A stretch of DNA of 7,375 nt from an uncultured Verrucomicrobia subdivision 3 bacterium (GTDB taxonomy: Bacteria > Verrucomicrobiota > Verrucomicrobiae > Limisphaerales > UBA11358): NCBI GenBank assembly GCA_903921455.1, contig CAIXPZ010000254.1, positions 1 through 7,375 of the forward strand. Reading direction: 5' to 3'. The translations under genes were made by a program, and so were the position numbers. Positions 1-6,019 of the stretch are shown here, piece after piece. Each line of letters begins with the position of its first letter. The first letter of the stretch is position 1. The notes under the pieces are model-generated. The model was not told where the DNA came from. It made no database searches and saw only the letters and a list, made by a program, of their open reading frames with translations.

Positions 1-7
1 AAATGAC

Positions 8-82
8 CGGACAGCAGTTTTATCCAGTTTTTAAAATAGTGAAATCGCGGTCATCAAAAACTAAACGGGACAGCAGTGTTAT
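8..82 (+). repeat. Pair of direct repeats containing GGACAGCAG
   Basis: Two near-identical blocks lie 58 bp apart at 8-23 and 66-82. Both read CGG(G)ACAGCAG followed by T/G-TTTAT-like sequence. Repeated protein-binding blocks of this kind are known at the ends of IS21-like and Tn7-like transposons, so this could be the edge of an insertion sequence cut by the window start. No transposase is visible, so that reading is only a guess. Confidence 0.4.
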
Positions 83-227
83 AATATATTTACAAACACT
101 CCACCGACAGACATTAACAGCTTCGTTCGGGCTTGATTCTATTCAGACCAGCCCAGCGACGCTCATTTTCATGGGGACGAGGAATGATTCCGGCATTTTC
201 CGATCAACCCGGTCACTTCATGTTACG

Positions 228-307
228 TTTTGATACTTTTTGATACTTTTTGTGCCGTTTTGATACCCCGTTTTAAAAATGCCAAAAACGAACAAAAGGT
301 ATCAAAA
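228..307 (+). repeat. Helically phased TTTTGATAC repeats plus an inverted copy
   Basis: TTTTGATAC occurs exactly at 228-236, 238-246 and 258-266. A degenerate copy, TTTTGTGCC, sits at 248-256, so four units follow one another with a strict 10-bp period. An inverted copy, GTATCAAAA, lies at 299-307, and a weaker one (GTATCAAGG) near 457-465. Repeats spaced by one helical turn place identical contacts on one face of the DNA, which is typical of cooperative protein binding such as integrase arm sites, iterons or repressor arrays. Which protein binds is unknown. Confidence 0.6.
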
Positions 308-343
308 GGTGATCGAATATAAAACTTTTCACGGCACCAAGAA

Positions 344-425
344 CTTTACCAGCCAGACCCGTTTTCTTTACCAGCACCCGAGGCAACTTTTGTAAGTGCT
401 TGATAGAGCATCCAAAACTTTACCA
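344..425 (+). repeat. Three CTTTACCA direct repeats
   Basis: CTTTACCA occurs at 344-351, 366-373 and 418-425. The first two are extended by G (CTTTACCAG) and are 22 bp apart, about two helical turns. The third is preceded by AAAA. The role is unknown; they may belong to the same binding region as the TTTTGATAC repeats. Confidence 0.35.
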
Positions 426-579
426 TTTCCTTGGCATGTTTGATAAAGTCCTTATGTATCAAGGGTTTCGTGACAAGAACGGTGGCCACTGTCAGTGAAA
501 TTGTCAGTTTTGAGCCGATTTAATCTTGAATCTGCTAGAACCTGATAAAATCTCTGAAACCCGCCCACTCACCTTTAAC

Positions 580-586
580 GGGGTGG
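580..586 (+). promoter_or_regulatory. Ribosome binding site favouring the ATG at 590
   Basis: A G-rich stretch, GGGGTGG, ends 3 bases before the ATG at 590. The alternative in-frame ATG at 620, which would remove 10 residues, has no comparable G-rich stretch in front of it. This favours 590, although the protein's similarity to its family seems to begin near the second ATG. Confidence 0.4.
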
Positions 587-589
587 TGA

Positions 590-1639
590 ATGACTGTTGT
601 AAGATTCGGATTTGAACCTATGAAACCGAAGCTCACACTGTTCCGCCGCAACGGAATTTATTATTCACAGGACTCGACCAACGGCAAGCAAAAGAGTCTG
701 GGCACGCGCGATGAAGCCGCCGCCCGCAAGCTGGTCGAAGCCACCAACGAGGCGCACCGCAGCCCCATCCTCAATCTGCAACTGGCCCGCGCCTATCTCT
801 CCGCCAGTGATCCCGCGTTCCTGCTGCGCACCTGGCAAACCGTCATGGACCAGATGCAAACGCGCGGTCGGGACAGCAGCCGCACGCGCTACGTCAGCGC
901 TTTCCGGAACGCCGGCTTTGACCCGATTCGCAATAAACCATTGCTGGAAACCGCCACCGCGGATTTTCTTCAAATCATGAAGGACGCCAAACCTTCCCAG
1001 GTATTTCACCTGAAATGCCTGCACGGTTTCGCCTTGAGCCTCGGCTGGATTTCCATCCCCATTGTCGCCCCGTGTCTCTGGCCGAAACATCACCCGAAGG
1101 CCCGGCGCGGCATCACGCTGGTGGAACAAGAGCGGCTTTTGACGTTTGCCAAGGGGGCCGAATGGAATCTTTACCTGCAATTGCTTTGGGAAACCGGCGC
1201 CGCGCAGACCGACGCCGCCATTCTCAAAGCCGAGGACATCGATTGGACTGCCCGGACGATCACCTATTTCCGCAAGAAGACCGGCACGCGGGCGCAAATC
1301 ACCATCAGCAAAAAGCTGGAAACCGTCTTGAGCCATTTGCCGACCGTCGGTGCTTTGTTTCCCAGAATCTCGCAGGAAGAAGCCCATGTCCGCTCAAAAC
1401 GGTTCGCCTACCAAAGCCTGCTGGCGGGCATCAGTGACATCACGCTCCACTGTTACCGCTACGCGTGGGCCGAGCGCGCCAATGCCGCCGGCATGCCCGA
1501 ACGTTTCGCGCAGGCCGCACTGGGGCACAGCAGCACCGCCGTGCATCATGCCTACGCCAAAAAAGCCATCGTCATCGCGCCGTCACTGGAAGATTATGAG
1601 AACAAGTTGAAGCCAGCGCCGCCCACCGTGACGACTTGA
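590..1639 (+). CDS. Tyrosine recombinase / phage-type integrase, atypical active site
   Basis: 349 residues, of normal integrase length. It would catalyse strand exchange between short DNA sites through a tyrosine nucleophile, moving or excising the element it belongs to. Residues 11-50 form a short N-terminal arm-like region, about 75-165 the core-binding region, and about 172-330 the catalytic domain. Visible catalytic features are a beta-hairpin lysine in 'FRKKTGTR' (around K229/K230), the H-x-x-R box H287-C-Y-R290, the 'LGHSS' box with H313, and the likely nucleophile Y322 in 'HHAYAKK'. The first catalytic arginine, expected in a 'TG-x-R-x-x-E' box, is missing: the sequence is T202-G-A-A-Q-T-D208. 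I recall similar boxes in verrucomicrobial relatives, so this may be a family trait rather than damage. The gene converges on the leftward phage block and shares the terminator between them. Confidence 0.85.
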   Translation: MTVVRFGFEPMKPKLTLFRRNGIYYSQDSTNGKQKSLGTRDEAAARKLVEATNEAHRSPILNLQLARAYLSASDPAFLLRTWQTVMDQMQTRGRDSSRTRYVSAFRNAGFDPIRNKPLLETATADFLQIMKDAKPSQVFHLKCLHGFALSLGWISIPIVAPCLWPKHHPKARRGITLVEQERLLTFAKGAEWNLYLQLLWETGAAQTDAAILKAEDIDWTARTITYFRKKTGTRAQITISKKLETVLSHLPTVGALFPRISQEEAHVRSKRFAYQSLLAGISDITLHCYRYAWAERANAAGMPERFAQAALGHSSTAVHHAYAKKAIVIAPSLEDYENKLKPAPPTVTT

Positions 1640-1656
1640 GCTTTAACCCAAACTAG

Positions 1657-1691
1657 AAAGCGGTTGAGCCAATCAGCTCAACCGCTTTTTT
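1657..1691 (+). terminator. Rho-independent terminator between convergent genes
   Basis: A perfect 13-bp stem (1657-1669 with 1676-1688) closes a 6-base loop, CAATCA. Its 3' arm runs into six T residues at 1686-1691. It begins 18 bases after the integrase stop, and clearly serves that gene. Read leftward, the same stem could also stop transcripts of the phage block, whose last stop codon lies at 1716, but the T-run on that side is poor. Confidence 0.9.
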
Positions 1692-1715
1692 CGTCCCCAG
1701 CGCCGCCCCAGCGGC

Positions 1716-2027
1716 TCAATTTCTTGAATAGTCCGGCAAAGCCGGTGCGGCGGCCGGAGACCGGTAACGCGCATTTCTCCGGGCCCAATCGTTTTGAATG
1801 ACCGTGGTCACGCGCGCCAGCCAGTTCCGGTCCTGGCACAACTCCAAGACATCCGCCGTGCAGAAATACTTGACCGCATTGGCTGGCGCATTGCCCAGCG
1901 GCTTGAGCTGCTTGGCCGCCACCAGCGGCGGGATGTTGTGCGGCTGGCAGCCGATCAGCCACGCGGCCTGGTCAGAGGTCAGCCGCGCGGGAAAAGTTTT
2001 CAGGTTTAAAAACTCGGATTGATTCAC
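1716..2027 (-). CDS. Small helix-turn-helix (MerR/excisionase-like) protein
   Basis: 103 residues with a GTG start. The core 'LTSDQAAWLIGCQPHNIPPLVAAKQLKPLG' (about 16-45) looks like the helix-turn-helix of MerR or excisionase-type winged domains. It is followed by 'AVKYFCTADVLEL' (about 51-63), resembling the wing and next helix where such proteins read 'kyF...dl..l'. The basic C-terminal part (WARRNARYRS) has no recognisable domain. It likely binds DNA as a regulator or as a helper of recombination; which of these is not shown. The GTG overlaps the stop of the upstream gene in the four bases GTGA (2027-2024), and GAGG lies 6 bases before the start, so translation is probably coupled. It is the last gene of the leftward block. 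I recall similar small proteins in Verrucomicrobiota genomes, but cannot name a characterised one. Confidence 0.65.
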   Translation of the reverse strand: MNQSEFLNLKTFPARLTSDQAAWLIGCQPHNIPPLVAAKQLKPLGNAPANAVKYFCTADVLELCQDRNWLARVTTVIQNDWARRNARYRSPAAAPALPDYSRN

Positions 2028-2896
2028 AGGCCACCTCGCTTTTTCTGACCTTCCAAGCGGTCATCAATGCCGTTTTTGTTCGCATCCACCAACCCGCGCA
2101 ATTGCCCATGCCGGTGCGCCAAAAACCACAAGCCGACGGCCGCAGCGACGCCGGCCAAAATCAGAAGTTCATTCCCGACCACCAGCGATGGCAGAATCAT
2201 CAGCGCCACGCCGCCCGCCGTGATCATCAAGCTGGTCGTCACACTGCCGATGATGAGTTGCAGCGGTGGATAAAACATGGAGGCTAGTCCGAATAGAAAC
2301 ACCACTACGCCGACCCACACAATGCCCTTGAGACTCGCCAGCTTCGCGCTTAATTCGCGCGCCGTGTCTTTTTGAGCCGCGCCCAGCTCGCTACTGGCTC
2401 GCGTCTCTTCACGCTCCGTCACAAAAATCGGCGCGCTGAGTAGTAATGCGCTGACATTCGTCACGAGCGCTCCGCCCGCGTCGGCGGTGACGCGTGTCTC
2501 CACCATACGGGATCCTACCGGCACCGTGTAAGATTTGATGCGAACAGTCTCCTGATCCTGCCGCGATGATTGGGCAGGATTGTCGCCCTGGCTGACGGCC
2601 TGTTCTATGTGTCCAGCCGATTGGCTGGTGCTGGCCTTACCGCCCTTGAGCGGCGCGATGGTGCAGCCGGAGAAAAACACGGCGGCCAGCAGCACGGCTA
2701 CCGCCGCCGCAAGTTTACCGGTGCGCCGCGAACTTTCTTGTCGGCTATTCAACAAAGTCACCAACTCTTTCGCCCGCTCTTCCGCGCAACCAACACAGAG
2801 CAGAATGGGCGGCTTACCATCGGCCTCGACCGTAATCCCCCACGGGTAATCCTGTCCCCAGCGGGTTCCCAGATAAACAGTAGCATATTTTTTCAT
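2024..2896 (-). CDS. Phage-block membrane protein with internal lipoprotein signal
   Basis: 290 residues in three visible parts. Residues 1-50 form a small soluble-looking domain (MKKYATVYLG..., with C34 and C37 in 'LLCVGCAEE'). Residues 55-78 form a typical lipoprotein signal: basic stretch, hydrophobic run and lipobox-like F-S-G-C78, but placed deep inside the frame. After a hydrophilic Ser/Gln-rich stretch (80-185) there are about three membrane helices (near 191-208, 211-238 and 243-260), and the tail has a calcium-loop-like D271-x-N-x-N-G-x-x-D279. A second start at a TTG or GTG near codons 46-49 (around 2750-2761) would give a normal lipoprotein, with GAAAGAG just upstream. Its place beside a holin-like gene suggests a role in lysis or the cell envelope, by context only. 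The start codon lies 5 bases after the previous stop. Confidence 0.6.
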   Translation of the reverse strand: MKKYATVYLGTRWGQDYPWGITVEADGKPPILLCVGCAEERAKELVTLLNSRQESSRRTGKLAAAVAVLLAAVFFSGCTIAPLKGGKASTSQSAGHIEQAVSQGDNPAQSSRQDQETVRIKSYTVPVGSRMVETRVTADAGGALVTNVSALLLSAPIFVTEREETRASSELGAAQKDTARELSAKLASLKGIVWVGVVVFLFGLASMFYPPLQLIIGSVTTSLMITAGGVALMILPSLVVGNELLILAGVAAAVGLWFLAHRHGQLRGLVDANKNGIDDRLEGQKKRGGL

Positions 2897-2901
2897 AAAT
2901 T

Positions 2902-3222
2902 TTAATGCGTGGGGCGGCTCGCCCCCTCCTGAAAACGGCGTAACTCAAAGGCGCAGTCGTTGAGCGCGGCGGTGTTGTGATCAATGCAAACGGCTAGCTT
3001 CAACGCCGTCTCGTTTTGTTTGTCGATGATTTGCGCCAGCGCGGCGTGATGTTCGTTGCGCAGTTCCTTGTGGTCCTCGATGACCGCTTGCAACTGGCGC
3101 ACGAGCCAATAAATCACCACCCCGCCGCCGATGAGCAGCAGGCAGAAGGCAGCGAGAAACAGCCAGCGATCATTCATCCCGGCGGCATGGTCCACGGCGT
3201 TGATTACTTCGTTGGGGGTCAT
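2902..3222 (-). CDS. Small one-helix membrane protein, holin-like
   Basis: 106 residues. A short N-terminal stretch is followed by one strong membrane helix (about 18-42, 'DRWLFLAAFCLLLIGGGVVIYWLVRQL'), then a long charged alpha-helical tail (about 45-98) likely to form a coiled coil. Size, topology and position between a structural-gene remnant and a lipoprotein-like gene fit a phage holin or another lysis-module protein, but no family-specific motif is seen. The ATG overlaps the previous gene's stop in ATGA (3222-3219) and there is no clear ribosome binding site, so it was probably translated by re-initiation after the gene whose 3' end survives upstream. Since that gene is now a fragment, expression may be reduced. 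Confidence 0.6.
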   Translation of the reverse strand: MTPNEVINAVDHAAGMNDRWLFLAAFCLLLIGGGVVIYWLVRQLQAVIEDHKELRNEHHAALAQIIDKQNETALKLAVCIDHNTAALNDCAFELRRFQEGASRPTH

Positions 3223-3395
3223 ACACGGATCAGTTTCACAACGCCGCTCTTGGCTTTGGTGAGTGAACCAAACTTTGCCAGCAAAGCCTGGACGACGGCA
3301 GGGATGATTGGCCGCGTGTCGGTTTTGTCGTAGCCGGTTTGAACGCCGGCATTGTTGTAATACTTCAATCCTTCACCAGCGGGCGCGGCGGACCA
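3219..3395 (-). pseudogene. 3' end of an unidentified phage gene, fused onto the portal fragment
   Basis: About 57 codons of protein-like sequence ending in '...GLKYYNNAGVQTGYDKTD', then 'TRPIIPAVVQALLAKFGS' and '...GVVKLIRV', with TGA overlapping the next start. Upstream, the same frame stays open to 3467 but reads only the shadow of the portal gene. The true fragment therefore begins near 3385-3400, where the portal sequence loses its similarity. Its 4-base overlap with the membrane-protein gene shows that it is the natural neighbour of that gene, while its own 5' part is gone. It is likely the end of a late gene (tail or other structural), inferred from position only. The left limit given is approximate. 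Confidence 0.5.
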
Positions 3396-4183
3396 TGAAA
3401 GACAAATGGAATCAGCGGCAGCGGTTTGCCAAGGCGAAGCGGAATGCGGCTTTCCACCAGCGTCCATTCGGTTTTGGTTTGGCTGGACTTTGGTCCGGAC
3501 CAGAAATTACCGATCCAAGAGGACGGGCTTTTCGCGCGGTGGCCGTCCGCAAGAACTTGCCAGATTTCCACGACGTAACGAGTGCCACCGTCGGGCAGAA
3601 CTTCCAACTTCAACACGCGAACCGTTTCTGTGATTTTCACGGCAAACGGATCATCGTTATCCGGCCGTTCCACAATCTCACGGAGAGCAATCATCGTGAC
3701 CACGTTGCGGCCATTGATGCGTTGCGTCTGCCAGTTGAGGATGTCTTCAGCCTGATAACGGACAATGTAAGCACGAGCTTCACTATCAGATTGCCAATCG
3801 ATCAAGGTGCCACAGCGACCCACGGCGAGGATTTCACCGACGACACCCTTGCAAAAAGTGAAGAGCGACGTGCCCATCAAATCCACATCGTCCGTGAAAA
3901 CACGAAGCGCACCACCGACACCGGCGTGACGGTCCGGCAGTTTGACTTCGGGATCGCGACGAAAGAGCAGGCCAAGGAAACCATCCGCCGTGCGGCTGGT
4001 GGCGTTGAAGAAACAGGCGCGGGATTTGTAGCCGTCGTATTCGTCATCGGTTTGCGAATCAAGACGGGGCAGATACTTGATGCCACCAGTCTTCACCGCA
4101 TCTTCACCGGCGATGACATCACGGGCACGCAGCCAACTCGGGAGGCTTGCGTCGTAATCAAGATGGGTGGAATTCGCCGGCAC
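3365..4183 (-). pseudogene. Phage portal protein, DUF4055 type, C-terminal half missing
   Basis: 272 residues from a GTG at 4183; an in-frame TAG at 4195-4193 excludes an earlier start. The N-terminus matches my memory of the DUF4055 portal family: 'HLDYDASLPSWLRARDVIAGEDAVK', 'YLPRLDSQTDDEYDGYKSRACFFN', 'SRTADGFLGLLFRRDPEV', and later 'PLPLIPFVFHG'. Portal proteins form the ring through which DNA enters the phage head. Family members are roughly 450-500 residues long; this one stops soon after 'FVFHG', where the family normally continues. The last few residues (PPRPLVKD) are read from foreign sequence in the wrong frame. Only the front half remains, so it should not form a working portal. 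It is the first recognisable gene of the leftward phage block. The family call rests on sequence memory, not a profile search. Confidence 0.75.
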
Positions 4184-4309
4184 GCGGCGACTCTAGCACG
4201 GCTTTTTGGCGGGATTAGGAGCCGGGTCGTGACCTGCGAACCAGAGCGAACCAGCGACACATTAGCCCGAACCACAGCGAAAAATAATTTTAGAAATAAT
4301 GTTGACGGG
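4184..4309. other. Junction region between prophage remnant and right-hand repeat
   Basis: No complete gene. Leftward, a short open stretch with no start (4261-4193) would encode 'CVAGSLWFAGHDPAPNPAKK' plus two residues before TAG. It could be the last residues of the gene that preceded the portal gene, normally the large terminase, but it is too short to identify. From about 4262 the sequence turns AT-rich, which may mark the edge of the phage-derived DNA. Confidence 0.3.
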
Positions 4310-4597
4310 TTTTAATTTTAGTTCGCTGCGCTCAACAGTGAGGTCGCGCGGCAAATTCACGGTCTCCATTCGCGAATGGCAATTCCCGCGCGCGGCCGCC
4401 GACGCTCATGCCCGTGCTGCCAGCTAACGCTGTCAGTCACGGGCACCAGCCAGCCTGCTCAGGTTTACGATGTTCACGGACGGCTGGCTTTTCGCTACCA
4501 GCGCGCGCGATTCGGTCACGTCAGGTTCGCGAAGGCTTAGGTTCCAAGCCAACCATTCAGGTTCGCCATGACTCACCGCGCTGGTCGGCGGGGAAAA
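4310..4597 (+). repeat. Structured non-coding repeat, copy A
   Basis: A gene-free block repeated in diverged form at 6020-6376. Conserved strings are GTTCGCTGCGCTCAA (4321-4335), ATTCACGGTCTCCAT (4355-4369), GACGCTCATG (4401-4410), GGTTTACGA (4462-4470), AACCATTCAGGTT (4551-4563) and GGCGGGGAAAA (4587-4597). Three helices are visible: H1, 4410-4416 with 4438-4444, plus an inner CAGC/GCTG pair; H2, 4448-4455 with 4482-4489; H3, 4497-4505 with 4577-4585. H1 and H2 are joined by ACC-like sequence, H2 and H3 by TTTCGCT. Inside H3 are smaller hairpins (GGCTT/AAGCC at 4534-4550 and AACC/GGTT). The boundaries are approximate. Confidence 0.65.
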
Positions 4598-4614
4598 AGG
4601 CGGCCATCGGCAAA

Positions 4615-4677
4615 GACCTACGTCACTGCAATTTTAGGTTCTGAACGATGCGTTCGCCCGTTAGTAGGCGCAGGTCT
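4615..4677. repeat. Inverted repeat enclosing a small hairpin, before the operator
   Basis: AGACCT (4615-4620) pairs with AGGTCT (4672-4677). Inside, GAACG (4643-4647) pairs with CGTTC (4651-4655) around a 3-base loop, and CCTAC can pair with GTAGG. It lies between repeat copy A and the ATPase operator. It may be part of the repeat unit or of the ATPase leader; the role is unknown. Confidence 0.35.
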
Positions 4678-4678
4678 A

Positions 4679-4718
4679 ATTTTACTCCGATCGTAAAATG
4701 GTCTGGACTATTTTACGA
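4679..4718. promoter_or_regulatory. Probable operator: 28-bp palindrome plus an extra half-site
   Basis: TCGTAAAATGGTC (4691-4703) and GACTATTTTACGA (4706-4718) form a 28-bp palindrome around TG with a single non-complementary position (G opposite T). Its outer 9-bp arms are perfect. A third half-site, ATTTTAC (4679-4685), is inverted relative to 4693-4699, giving ATTTTAC / GTAAAAT / ATTTTAC. The array ends 19 bases before the ATPase start, so a bound protein would block initiation. Self-regulation by the ATPase's own winged-helix-like part is possible but unproven. No clean -35/-10 pair is seen. Confidence 0.65.
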
Positions 4719-4737
4719 CGCACACAATAATGGACAT

Positions 4738-5937
4738 ATGAGTGAACGACCTCGCTTCTACACGGGTGTGCTGCAGGATCATCTGCAAAGGCATCGTCAG
4801 ATGGCCCTGATCTCCGGCCCGCGTCAGGTGGGCAAGACCACCGTCTGCCGCGCGCTTGGCGACGCTTATTTCAACTGGGATAACACCGATGACCGGCGAT
4901 TGCTCTTGCGTGGCCCGGCGGCGCTGGCCGCCGCGCTGCATCTGGATCGTCTGCGCGCCAAGCCGCCCGTGGCCGTGCTCGACGAGTTGCACAAATATTC
5001 GAAATGGAAATCGCTGCTCAAAGGCTTCTTCGATACCCACGGCGACCAAGTGCGTTTGCTGGTGACGGGCAGTTCCCGGCTGGATGTTTTTCGCCGGGGC
5101 GGCGACAGCCTGATGGGGCGTTACCTGCTTTATCGCATCCATCCCTGGAGCGTGGGCGAATGTCTGCGCACCGGCCTGCCGGCGCGCGAGATTCACGCGC
5201 CGGGCGAGGTGTCGGCCGGCGACTGGGACGCGCTCTGGCAACACGGCGGATTTCCCGAACCCTTTCTGCACCGGGACAGCCGCTTCACCCGCCGCTGGCG
5301 TTCCCTGCGTCACGAACAACTCTCGCGGGAAGATCTGCGCGAGGTGGCGCACATCACCGACCTCGGCACCATGGAAATTCTCATGCAAATTCTCGCCGAG
5401 CGCAGCGGCCAGCAGCTGGTTTATTCCAATCTGGCCCAGGAAATCCAGGTGTCGGTGGATACGGCCAAGCGGTGGGTTGATCTGTTGGGCCGGATGCACT
5501 ACGGATTTCTCGTCCGGCCCTGGTTCAAGAATGTCGCCAAGGCCTTGCGCAAGGAACCCAAATGGTTTCTCCGGGACTGGAGCGGCCTGGCCGACGAAGG
5601 TGCCCGGGCGGAAACATTCGTCGCCTGCCACCTGCTCAAGGCTGTCGAAGGCTGGACCGACTTGGGCCTAGGTGATTTTGAGCTGCGCTACCTGCGCGAC
5701 AAACAGAAACGCGAAGTGGATTTTCTGGTCGTGCGCGACCGGCAACCCTGGTTTCTGGTGGAGGTCAAGCTCGCCGACCCGAGCCTCTCGCCCTCGCTCG
5801 CCTACTTCCAGGCCCAGACCAAGGCACCCCACGCTTATCAGGTGGTGATCAACCTGCCCTATGAGCCGGCTGATTGTTTTGCCGTCCGGCAACCCGTGGT
5901 GGTTCCGGCCAAGACCTTTTTGAGCCAGCTCTTGTGA
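4738..5937 (+). CDS. AAA+ ATPase with C-terminal DUF4143 (AAA_14 family)
   Basis: 399 residues, normal length for this family. The ATPase domain (about 1-135) has the Walker A loop G27-PRQVGK-T34, Walker B V-A-V-L-D82-E83, and T-G-S-S (110-113) in the sensor position, followed by the family's 'GRYLLYRIHPWSVGE'. A middle region (about 228-262, 'YSNLAQEIQVSVDTAKRWVDLL') resembles a winged helix. The C-terminal DUF4143 part carries a PD-(D/E)XK nuclease-like set: E292, D328 in 'KREVDFLV', and E342-V-K344. The protein should bind and split ATP. Substrates of this family are mostly unknown, so no process is claimed. The frame opens at 4648, but that start would translate through the operator palindrome, and family similarity begins just after M at 4738. 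No strong ribosome binding site precedes it. It stands alone between the two structured repeat copies. Confidence 0.9.
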   Translation: MSERPRFYTGVLQDHLQRHRQMALISGPRQVGKTTVCRALGDAYFNWDNTDDRRLLLRGPAALAAALHLDRLRAKPPVAVLDELHKYSKWKSLLKGFFDTHGDQVRLLVTGSSRLDVFRRGGDSLMGRYLLYRIHPWSVGECLRTGLPAREIHAPGEVSAGDWDALWQHGGFPEPFLHRDSRFTRRWRSLRHEQLSREDLREVAHITDLGTMEILMQILAERSGQQLVYSNLAQEIQVSVDTAKRWVDLLGRMHYGFLVRPWFKNVAKALRKEPKWFLRDWSGLADEGARAETFVACHLLKAVEGWTDLGLGDFELRYLRDKQKREVDFLVVRDRQPWFLVEVKLADPSLSPSLAYFQAQTKAPHAYQVVINLPYEPADCFAVRQPVVVPAKTFLSQLL

Positions 5938-6019
5938 CGTTGGCTGATTCAGTTCAAGTTGCCAAATTGACCGCGACTTGAAATACAGCTCGGGAACAAA
6001 GATGGCTCGCTGCGCTCGA
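5938..6019. other. Spacer after the ATPase gene
   Basis: No gene and no clear terminator follow the ATPase stop. The spacer ends with TCGCTGCGCTC (6007-6017), an 11-base string also found at 4323-4333 and 6127-6137 within the structured repeats. Confidence 0.4.

Larger units (their letters stand above)
1..589. other. AT-rich gene-free left flank upstream of the integrase
   Basis: I see no convincing gene here. The one open frame (3-233, 76 codons) has no recognisable domain and no protein-like composition. The stretch is clearly richer in A and T than the genes to its right, and holds three families of short repeats, listed separately. Such a flank beside a tyrosine recombinase is where arm-type integrase binding sites, an attachment core or a promoter region would be expected; that placement is inference. 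I see no clear -35/-10 pair before the integrase: a TTGAAT at 526-531 and a TAAAAT at 546-551 are only 14 bp apart, which is too close. Confidence 0.5.

Noticed and set aside
601..622. Minus-strand GGTTCAAATCC, like a tRNA T-loop, at the start of the integrase gene
   Set aside because: The flanking T-stem bases do not pair, and no acceptor, anticodon or D-arm partner is present. It could be a relic of a tRNA attachment site, but that cannot be supported.
665..1387. Leftward open frame of 240 codons opposite the integrase
   Set aside because: A shadow of a GC-rich gene; the plus-strand integrase explains the region.
3308..4315. Long rightward open frame of 335 codons
   Set aside because: It lies opposite the portal fragment, whose sequence matches a known family. 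Its own product has no domain-like features.
4708..5631. Leftward open frame of 307 codons opposite the ATPase
   Set aside because: A shadow frame; the ATPase motifs on the plus strand are decisive.
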